From Ceratothoa steindachneri (Eukaryota; Arthropoda; Malacostraca; Isopoda; Cymothoidae), in the NCBI GenBank assembly GCA_963969495.1, contig OZ018323.1, positions 76,341,583 through 76,405,582 on the forward strand: a stretch of DNA of 64,000 nucleotides, given 5' to 3'. Below, piece after piece: positions 55,316 to 64,000 of this stretch; the stretch's first letter is position 1, and each line of letters opens with the position of its first letter. The notes beneath the pieces are model-generated. The model did not search any database. It saw only the letters and a list, made by a program, of their open reading frames with translations, and had not been told where the DNA came from. The position numbers and the translations under genes were made by a program.

Positions 55316-55876
55316 GGTCTTTATGTTTATTTATTTCTTGTTTATCAAATCCATTTATTACTTCTTGACTGAAGATGCCCCTTCAAACATTGACTCCATT
55401 TATCTGACTCTTGGTATTTGTAGGCTAGGTTAAGTCTTCTCTTTAAGTTGGCTGGGTTAGTAGTTGATCTTCGTAATTCTTGTTGATGTAATCTTCATAT
55501 TAACTTGACGATGTGATGATTCCTTCAAATTCTGATGACGTGATGACTTCTTGATGATTTTGATGGGATGAGATGAGTTGAGGCGAGTTCGCCCTTGAAG
55601 TCGTTTTCTTTCCGTTTTCCTTGACAGCGGTTTTCTCTTGAGTTGATTTCTTGAGTTGTCCTTAAAGCGTTTTTCGTGGTCTCCGTTTTCTTCGAGAATT
55701 TTCTTTGTAAAAATTGTGGACTTTGGAGTTCGATCTTGGGGCTTTTGAATCCCGAGGCTATCACTCTATCATTACGCTACGGCAAAGTCCTTCTTGACTT
55801 GGTAATTTAATGGGCTATTTATATTCTCGCTTTGGAAGGAAGTTTTCTTTTATACATCTCCGCACCCCTACACAGG
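55316..55876. repeat. Internal direct repeat, copy A
   Basis: From GTCTTTATGTTTATTTA to GCACCCCTACACAGG; shares long identical runs with copy B at 56178-56637 (for example TTTTCTTTCCGTTTTCCTTG and TTCTCTTGAGTTGATTTC). Confidence 0.88.
55718..55790 (-). ncRNA. tRNA-like unit A
   Basis: On the minus strand this 73-base unit begins GGACTTTG and ends CAAAGTCC, a perfect 8-bp terminal stem. It has an A-box-like TAGCGTAATGA and a B-box-like GATCGAACTCC, and TTCAAAA in the place of an anticodon loop. The T-arm does not pair and spacing is off, so it is not a functional tRNA. A tRNA-derived or tRNA-mimicking Pol III unit is the best reading. Confidence 0.4.
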
Positions 55877-56177
55877 TCCCTTTCTAGAACGCGGAATGAA
55901 TTTGAGGATTGGAGAGAGACTGGTATTGGATTTCTTAATCGAGGATTACTAGTAGCTCTCCCTCCCCGGCCTCCGTTTCTGCGGGATGAGTGGAGCTAAT
56001 TAAGTGGGAATGAGGAGAGCGAACTAAGTTTTCGACGCTAATCAGTAATATCCTTTCCCGGGTCTCCGGTTCCCAGCAGCACTTTTTCTTAAACTCTAGT
56101 AGGAGACGAGGTGCAGTTGTAACGAAGATCAGAAGATTGTTCGGCCTTTTGAGGGTCACTAGTTATGAAGGGCAGGG
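55877..56177. other. Interior of the TIR element, no gene
   Basis: Mixed-composition sequence separating the two internal repeats; only a 74-codon minus ORF without motif. Confidence 0.4.
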
Positions 56178-56637
56178 GGTCTTTATTTTTATATTTCATT
56201 TATTTTGGCTGGGATAGTTCTTGATCTTCTTTTTCTTGATGTATCTTCCTTTTAACGACGATGTGATGATTTCTTCCAAGTCTGATGACGTGATGACTTC
56301 TTGATGTTTCTTGACGATTTTGGTGGCATGAGATGAGTTGAGACGAGTTAGCCCTTGAAGTCGTTTTCTTTCCGTTTTCCTTGACAGTGGTTTTCTCTTG
56401 AGTTGATTTCTTGAGTTGTCCTTAAAGCGTTTTTCGTGGTCTCCATTTACTTAGAGAATTTTCTTTGTAAAAATTGGGGACTTTGGGGTTCGATCCTGGA
56501 CCTTTTGAATCCAGAGGCTAGCAATCTACCATTACGCTACGGCGAAGTCTGTCTTGACTTGGTAATTTAATGGGCTATTTATATTCTCGCTTTGGAAGGA
56601 AGTTTTTCTCTTATACATCTTCGCACCCCTACAGGAC
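56178..56637. repeat. Internal direct repeat, copy B
   Basis: Offset 750-760 bp from copy A, about 90 percent alike where aligned, with about 100 bp missing near its start. Confidence 0.88.
56478..56550 (-). ncRNA. tRNA-like unit B
   Basis: Copy of unit A with A-box TAGCGTAATGG and B-box GGATCGAACCCC. The terminal stem GACTTCG/CAAAGTC has one mismatch and CCCCA with a T run (ATTTTTAC) follows on the minus strand. The CTGGA/TCCAG stem brackets TTCAAAAGG. Confidence 0.42.
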
Positions 56638-57064
56638 ATCAGACGGTAGCTTCAAAGGGGGCCAATCACAGTGTTATATTTTGTTTTTTCCTTTTTTCTT
56701 TATTATTTAGTAAATCCCTGCACTTCTACTTAATTATATTATTTAGTAATGTATTGATTTTTTTATAATTACTAATGTATTAAACTTTGTATGTTTCGTT
56801 TAACTATTTTTGTGAAACTAAACCATTAATTTCACACACGGGCGACGAGCCTTAATTCAACCTTATTTCGAACATTGGCAACCCTGAAACCAAGCAGTTA
56901 AAAGAGCGCGATACCTGTGAATACAGTTTGTTCGACTTCAATACGACTTTGTTAAGGGGGGGGGTATCATTTAAAAGAAGCGCGGCTCAATTATAATAGT
57001 GAAAGGTGAAGATAAGGTAAACCTGAACATCTACGTCACGCACTCGCCTCCACTGTTCCCCGGT

Positions 57065-57245
57065 CCTGGCCGCATAATATTTCGTCCATATTCCAATATG
57101 TTTCACCTTTTTTGACCAATTTCGAGTTACGGCTCGTGAAGGATATCGTCCTGCGTTGACCCTGAGATTTCAATCGTCTGGGGGGCGCAGCCCCCAGTAT
57201 ATAATCGTAATTGTTTATAGAATAATGTTCTCACGTTTTGTTTTG
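57065..57245. mobile_element. Core of the GGTAAATATG family within the TIR element
   Basis: ATATTTCGTCCATATTCCAA, GGCTCGTG, the palindrome CTGGGGGGCGCAGCCCCCAG and TATATAATCGTAATTGTTTA match 16590-16790 in the same orientation. The terminal repeats were not seen. Confidence 0.75.
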
Positions 57246-57350
57246 TTTTAACAAATCGTTTCTGCGCGTCTGAACGAAACATTAAAGCAACTTGGTCCCG
57301 ATAGATTTCGGCTGAATTCTATTTCCAAAGTTCCAAAAAAAAAATTAATT

Positions 57351-57480
57351 TTTGGCGGCAATAGCCCAAATTAGGCGGCGCTATCGTCTTTGTTATGTTG
57401 ATAAACGTGCTATGGGCTCTGCACGTTTATCGAAGTAATAAGGGCGATAGTGTCGCCTACTTTAGGCTATTTTCGCCAAA
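57351..57480. repeat. Long hairpin, 60-bp arms
   Basis: The left arm (57351-57410) contains GGCGGCAATAGCCCAAATTA and GATAAACGTGC; the right arm (57421-57480), reversed, GGCGAAAATAGCCTAAAGTA and GATAAACGTGC. Weaker pairing continues about 35 bp outward on both sides. The loop is about ten bases. Confidence 0.85.
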
Positions 57481-57614
57481 ATATTAACATTTTTAGTTAC
57501 TTTCAAAATGAGGGGCTTCGCCTTTTGACGTCTGACGTCTTAAGGCCCAAATTTGTAGCCCAGAAACAGCGCCCCCTATCGTGCGCCCCTAAACTGAAGT
57601 ATTACCTTTCTTTG

Positions 57615-58003
57615 CTACCCTTATTAACTTTTTAATGTCCCGAGTTAATTAATTATATTTCTGTCTTAATATCACAATCAAAAACCAAATAAGACGTATT
57701 AAATTTCTGTTTATAAAACCAAATTGAGAAAACTCGACTATATTCATAAACTCAATTATCAATCAGCAATGGACCAGAGTGCAGCATCGATGGAATCAAT
57801 CCAAAATTCCATCCTCAAGTATAACACAGGTCAGAAAATAGCTGATCAGTATAAACAAACAAGATGAAGAGCCAAAGCCAGTCGGTGCCAAATTTAAATC
57901 GAACACTAACTAAACCAGAAGAAATGTTTAATTTGGGATCTTTCAATCACACAATACTGTAGAAAGTTTCTTGAAGACTAAACTTGAATTGAGCTCTTCT
58001 GTC
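57615..58003. other. Spacer without recognised gene
   Basis: A short plus reading (MDQSAASMESIQNSILKYNT at 57770) precedes a stop; I cannot assign it. Confidence 0.35.
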
Positions 58004-59317
58004 GGGTACTTGTCTATATTCGTTACGGATGGAGAAATGTACACATATTAATGGCAATTATTTAAGAAGCAATAGCAAAAAAAATATATGATCAAAAAAC
58101 AATAGCGCATACTAAAAAAAAATCATGCTTATATTTTTAATGTTTATATATATACGGCTGAAAAAGCGAATAGTTACCGCAAACTTGAAATACTGGCGAT
58201 AATATGAGCTATGAATTTATCGCCTAGATAGCCACAAGAGAGTTGACAACTTGAGACCGTGACCATTCAAGACCATTTGTCAGTATGTCTCAAGGCTGTG
58301 CTGGTTGTTCGCTCTTCCTCATAAATTTAGGACCTATTTTATCCGATGAAATTCCTTATCCTTTTCAATGTGCCTTAATGAACTGGAAGTTAACGAAAAC
58401 CTAGCTTTCTACTTTGACAAAACTTGTATAACCAGTGCGAACAAAAAGTAAAAAAAAACTACTGCCGCTTTTATAGGTCTGCGTTGCACAAAACCTGTTT
58501 ATAAAATTCTAGAATAAAGCCAGTTAAAGGGGTTCATTTTGTATATTAATTCGTATTCAACAGTGCCACCCAGCAAGAAATCCGGGAACAAGTGGAGTTA
58601 TCACACTAAACAATTGTTGACTGGTGTAGTTTTGCCCGGGAGATCGTCATCCATTACTGCGAAAAATTTGGTGGGATGTGTATACTTATTTGAGGCAATT
58701 TTATCGCAAACCTAACCTAACGTATCTCATCATAAAAAGGTTAGGCTAGGTTTGTTACGTTAGGGATTTATGATCGTCGCTGTCTCCGCAAATCGCTTAT
58801 TTTCGACGAAAATTGCTTACTTTTCGTGGTAGCTGTGCTGGCATAAATATGAAGCTAACTCGAAATCAAGTCTGTTGCGGTGGCAATGAACATCACATTC
58901 ACGTTTCAGACCCCTAAATACGTCATAAAAAATATTTTGTCCAAAAATTCGTGGTAGTGATGTTCTGGAAATTGACCACGAAAACCTTGTTTCCTACTGA
59001 GGAATAAAAAAAAAAGAAAGCAATAATATAATCAATATACAGTGGCACATAAAAAATAACAATGCTCACTCTATGAAATTCTGCGCAATTTTATTGGATA
59101 ATTTTGTCGCCCAAATTATCGCCTGCATTTCAAGATGGCTATATATATTGGCGCCAAATTAGAGTTATGTAATTTTTTCCCCGAAGCTACAAGAAATGAT
59201 GTTTATTTTAGTATGCGCCAATGTATTTTATTCATATAACTTTTACTATTGTTTTTTTTATTACTATTAAAAGTATACATATCTACTTCCGTAACAAATA
59301 GGTATAGGCAATTACCC
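58004..59317. mobile_element. 1.3-kb element with long degenerate inverted repeats
   Basis: The left end GGGTACTTGTCTATATTCGT and the right end, reversed, GGGTAATTGCCTATACCTAT begin about 240-bp arms that also share AGCGCATACTAAAA, CAATAG and GGCGATAAT words. No ORF inside. The flanking octamers (TTCTGTCG and CTCTTTTG) are only partly alike, so a target duplication is not established. Confidence 0.65.
58707..58770. repeat. Inverted telomere-like words
   Basis: AACCTAACCTAACGT followed about 20 bases on by GGTTAGGCTAGGTTTGTTAC and GTTAGGG. CCTAA/TTAGG is the ancestral arthropod telomere unit; here it is two short interstitial inverted stretches. Confidence 0.5.
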
Positions 59318-59520
59318 TCTTTTGGTCTGGGCATAAAGTTGTGTTCCAAACCGAGACACCCTTATGGATAAGAAAGCCGAGGAAACTGAAACTGCTGTCA
59401 CATCCACAAGAGGGCAGGCCTCCGCCCATCTGGTCAATGCAAGATACACCGAACTCGGAAGGGCGCAGGGAGGTAATGGCCCTATGATGTCTAAATGGAC
59501 CATTTCAAATCTGGCAGTAG
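59312..59520 (-). pseudogene. Ty3/gypsy integrase scrap
   Basis: The minus frame 59503-59312 reads VHLDIIGPLPPCALP, TRWAEACPLVDVTA and AFLSIRVSRFGT, the first third of a gypsy integrase core including its first catalytic Asp (HLDIIGP). Both sides are missing. It is a different lineage from the 20-25 kb element. Confidence 0.82.
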
Positions 59521-61007
<1,487 letters not shown>

Positions 61008-61206
61008 AGAAGAGCAATGCCCCGCCCATGTACAACGAAAGGATCCAAAATAGAAAAATAATATAAAAAACGGATGTGAAGTATAAAATCAAATAGATAA
61101 ATAAAGAATGTAGACATTTATGTGACTAAACTAAGTACATACATACCCGATTGTGAATACATAAAAATAAACAAGAGAGACATAACTAAATTAATAAACC
61201 AAAGGG

Positions 61207-62345
61207 TTAAGATTTAATTTGGACAATTTCGTTATAAATAAGCCTTTTAATAACAGGGTCTAGTTTAAAGAGACTAGTGAAATATTAGAACTAGGCGAGG
61301 AATTAATGAATGAGCATTCATCAATATTTCTTTGAATAAAGTCATTAGATTTGTAAATAAATTTAGCCGAATTTCCATTGATAGGGTGACTGTTTTCCGA
61401 TAAATAGACAAAGAAAGCGCTGCTGCATTCTCCCCTCTTAATTTTGAATTTATCTTGCGTCAAGCGCATAGGTGGACGTTATCGCGATTACGATATCGGG
61501 TTATCAGTTATCCGATTTTTTCCCGCGTTATCGATTCATCGGTATCGACGATAGTTTTGGTTCCAAACTAGCGATAATCGATAATTTCAGTTTTTGGTTC
61601 CAGTTTAGCACAGGGGCGAGCCGCGCGTGCCTTGGAGGCAGAAATAGGTATGTCTGAGTTGGGAGGAGTATCCTCAAAACCTATGAGGAGATGAAGGAGA
61701 GCCTCACCAGGTAAGAAACTAAGAAACAGTATTCAAATATTCTTACTATTGTATTATAAAATAACGCTATATATAGTCAATAATCAATATTGTATTATAA
61801 TTTTGGATTTATCGGTTATCACCTTATCGGGCGATAAATGTATCGCCAGTTATTGATTATCGGTTATTGCCGATAAGGTTATCGTTATCGATTTATCGGT
61901 TATCGTGATACATTTTTTTTCGTTATCGCGCCCACCTATGGTCAAGCGTACACTTAATGATTTAGCGGTTTGCCCAAAGTATTGCTTAGGGCAATCTGAA
62001 CAATCATCAGAATAAATCCCTCCTATACTATTGTTATTATTATGAATCAACATTTTATACATGGTAGACTGATATTTGAATATAAAAGAAATATTTAACT
62101 TATTCAAAAGGGGGGAAAGCCAAGAAAAAGACTCAGACAACGGTAAAACAAGGGAGTTCTTAAAATAATTGTATGCGGGGGGTGGGGGGTGTTGGAGGTA
62201 AAAGCATGGCGGCGACCGTTGACTTCCTTGAAGGCAATGGAGGTCTCATACTTCATCAGCGAGATACGTTTGGAGAGAAGAATACGTTCAATGTCTCCAA
62301 AAGGTTGACCATTAATACACTTGAAAGAATTACCAAGTATTTGAA
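61207..62345 (-). pseudogene. Penelope-like element, GIY-YIG part, internally deleted
   Basis: On the minus strand, sequence matching the N-terminal ORF part (62345-62195; it mirrors 62495-62645) is joined directly to the end of the RT and the GIY-YIG nuclease (SESFSWLSPLLNKLNISFIF, GGIYSDDCSDCPKQYFGQTA, KSLSVRL), so the RT core is deleted. The nuclease then breaks at a MITE and resumes with QDKFKIKRGECSSAFFVYLS, ENSHPINGNSAKFIYKS and, one frame over, LFKLDPVIKRLIYNEIVQIK to a stop at 61207. GIY-YIG nucleases nick the target for Penelope-type priming. The copy is inactive. Confidence 0.83.
61459..61948. mobile_element. hAT-type MITE with exact 8-bp target duplication
   Basis: The element spans 61467-61940. 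It begins CATAGGTGGACG and ends with CGCCCACCTATG. GTCAAGCG stands outside both ends (61459-61466 and 61941-61948). The interior is rich in TATCG/CGATA words (TTATCGGTTATCG), probable transposase sites. Excluding the element and one duplication leaves the Penelope nuclease codons contiguous. Confidence 0.93.
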
Positions 62346-62645
62346 TATGTTACGGTATAGTAGACGCGTTCGCCACGGAGAATAAATTCCTCAACAACTA
62401 TCTTCATCCTCTTTACCTGTATTCCTCTTGAAGCTCTATTTATACTCGTATGTTTATTCACGTTCAATATCTCCAAAAGGTTGACCTCCTTCTTTCATTG
62501 GTAATTCTTTCAAGTGTATTAATGGTCAACCTTTTGGAGACATTGACCGTATTCTTCTCTCAAAATGTATCTCGCTGATGAAGTATGAGACCTCCATTGC
62601 CTTCAAGGAAGTCAACGGTCGCTGCCATGCTTTTACCTCCAACAT
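62195..62645. repeat. Inverted repeat joining two Penelope-like elements head to head
   Basis: 62195-62345 and 62495-62645 are reverse complements with few differences (for example CCAAAAGGTTGACCATTAAT against its complement). The centre lies near 62420. Both arms are the 5' coding part of the element. Confidence 0.9.
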
Positions 62646-64000
62646 CCCTGCCATATGGTTCAACGTGATCCAAGATTCCATCTTCCACACTCTTAGAAAA
62701 CGGTCGGCAAAATTTGAACGTAGGTTGGGTCTTAAGTTACAACGCCTCATCTCCAACAGCTATTGGACTAAGAACAGCCGACCTAAAACGGGTGTGGACC
62801 TCTCCACTCAAGAGTTTGATGTTACCATAACTTCTGCCCTCGGATTTTGCCTGAACTTCTCCATTCCGTTCAGACCTTCCAGTGTTTCAATTGCTAAAGG
62901 TTTTGCTAATTTAGATAAATCTAGTGACATTCCTAGCGAACATGTTTCTATTGCTAAAGGTTGTGTGTTACCATTGTTTATACACTCCGATTCATTATAA
63001 TTACCCCTTGCGTTTCCGTCGTGCTTTAGCTGCCATTAGAAATAATGCTTCTTTACATATTACCAAAGCTGATAAATCTGGTGTTCTGGTTATTATGGAT
63101 AAAGTGTCTTATATTGCTAAAATGTATCTATTATTAGATGACCATTCTACCTATGTCTCCCAAGATAAAGATCCTATGATTCAGGTTAATAGTGATTTCC
63201 ATAATTGCTAAATTTAAATCTAGTAATGCCTCTCTGCCATATTTATATGGTCTTGTAAAGACTCATAAGACTAATAACCCTATGCACCCTATTATTAGTT
63301 CTGTTGACTCAGTTTCATATTCCTTATCTAAATGGCTTACTTCATACTTCACTCCCCTTGTTGATAACATTTCTATTTCTTATATTAAAAACAGTTACAA
63401 CCTTATTGAAAAGCTCAACTCCATCCACTACTCTAATAACTTCTCCCTTGTAAACGACCTTTTCCTCTTCCTTAGTGATAAATTGCGTAACTTTGATATT
63501 TCCTTGCCAGTTAATATTTTCATTGAACTCATCTCAATGTGTATTAAAAACTGTAAGCTTTCTTTTAATGGTAAATATTACCTTCAAAAGTTTGGTTTGT
63601 CTATGGGAAATTGCTTATCCCCTGTTGTTTCTAACATATATATGAATTTTTTTAAACTACCTTACTCCCCACCATTATCGATTTTCCCCTTGTTTGGTTC
63701 CGATATATAGATGATATTATTTGTTTGTGGCCTTTTTCTAAGGACGTTAATAATTTTCTTATTGAACTTAATTCTCTGGTCCCTTCTATAATTTACCCTT
63801 GAACTCGAACAAAATGGTGTCCTCCCTTTCTTAGATCTACTTATTCATAGGACTCCATCCGGATTTAAATTTTCCGTCTACCGTAAGCCTACCAATGCTG
63901 GTTCTTATATTCATTTTTACTCAGGTCATAATGATGAAGTCAAACGGTTTGTATTTATTTCAATGTTTCTCCGGGGGTTGAGGGTCAATAGCCCGGAATT
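62509..64000 (+). pseudogene. Penelope-like reverse transcriptase, cut by the window end
   Basis: The frame 62578-63000 carries the N-terminal domain (LKLQRLISNSYWTKNSRPK, LSTQEFDVTITSALGFCLNF, FANLDKSSDIP). Two frameshifts on are RFRRALAAIRNNASLHITKA, DKSGVLVIMDKVSYIAKMYL (63010-63120) and the RT core in 63192-63710: LPYLYGLVKTHKTNNPMHPI, ISSVDSVSYSLSKWLTSYF, LSMGNCLSPVVSNIYMNFFK. After a last frameshift WFRYIDDIICLWPFSKDVNN has the catalytic Asp pair (codons 63710 and 63713), then LPFLDLLIHRTPSGFKFSVY and RKPTNAGSYIHFY. The GIY-YIG end must lie beyond 64000. Penelope-like elements encode a telomerase-related RT. Confidence 0.87.

Larger units (their letters stand above)
55226..57614. mobile_element. 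2.37-kb TIR element with exact 8-bp target duplication
   Basis: The element spans 55234-57606. Its ends read GGTAATACTTCAGTTTAGGG on both strands and stay alike for about 70 bp (GGCGCTGTTTCTGGGCTACA). TTTCTTTG lies directly outside each end (55226-55233 and 57607-57614). The interior holds two direct copies of a 460-570-bp segment, each with a tRNA-like unit, a core of the GGTAAATATG family, and a 130-bp hairpin near the right end. No transposase is encoded. The duplication length fits hAT, Merlin or Mutator-type transposases. Confidence 0.88.

Noticed and set aside
55718..56550. Two functional tRNA genes
   Set aside because: A/B boxes and end stems are suggestive, but the T-arm cannot pair and anticodon spacing is wrong; kept only as tRNA-like units.
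58707..58770. Telomere or interstitial telomere array
   Set aside because: Only two to three CCTAA/TTAGG words in inverted orientation; far too short to be a telomere.

Overview
This is a eukaryotic, almost certainly arthropod, intergenic window. I found no host gene that I can name. The content (CR1/Jockey-like, I-like and Penelope-like retroelements with hAT, piggyBac, Tc1/mariner and Merlin fossils), the very long AT microsatellites and CCTAA-type telomere-like words fit a large repeat-rich crustacean genome, probably a decapod. The species call is inference. The frequent in-frame stops and frameshifts mean nearly all coding traces are pseudogenes.

Layout. 0-13.3 kb: old fossils, in order a hAT transposase (-), a Tc1-like transposase (-), a TTAA-flanked piggyBac-type non-autonomous element, a LINE endonuclease scrap (+), a copia-like gag/protease with its primer-binding site (+), scrambled scraps of an I-like LINE (-), an unrecognised ORF near 9.1-9.8 kb, a hairpin, and a spliced copy of an unnamed arthropod multicopy gene family. 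13.8-17.1 kb: a CR1/Jockey-like LINE (-) interrupted by a 313-bp element with a perfect 8-bp target duplication. 19.8-25.2 kb: a 5'-truncated Ty3/gypsy element (+) with one LTR; its domain order appears to be RT, RNase H, OTU-like, retropepsin-like, integrase, which is the most unusual coding arrangement in the window. 25.3-32.4 kb: LINE fragments, a Merlin transposase fossil and a BED-finger hAT with two spliceable introns. 32.4-38.66 kb: a GC-rich, nearly full-length I-like LINE (-). 39.0-41.1 kb: a piggyBac transposase pseudogene split by a LINE 3' end. 41.8-51.7 kb: five LINE pieces, including one with a PHD-finger ORF1 overlapping ORF2 and a 404-bp tandem duplication.

51.75-55.07 kb holds the only intact long reading frame, a 967-codon endonuclease/reverse transcriptase with all recognisable catalytic residues, followed by two tandem 3' stem-loops and a TTATG-repeat tail. 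Truncated copies of its 3' end are scattered through the window (39.9, 44.6, 48.9 and 49.7 kb), so this family, or close relatives, is the recent mobile component. 55.2-64 kb: a 2.37-kb terminal-inverted-repeat element with an exact 8-bp target duplication and internal tRNA-like units, a second inverted-repeat element, microsatellites, and two head-to-head Penelope-like elements, one of which carries a hAT-type insertion with an exact 8-bp duplication.

The genes do not work together as a pathway. What the window records is a nested insertion history: tails inside transposases, small elements inside introns, and young LINEs cutting older transposons. All family names come from motif recognition by eye; no search was run.
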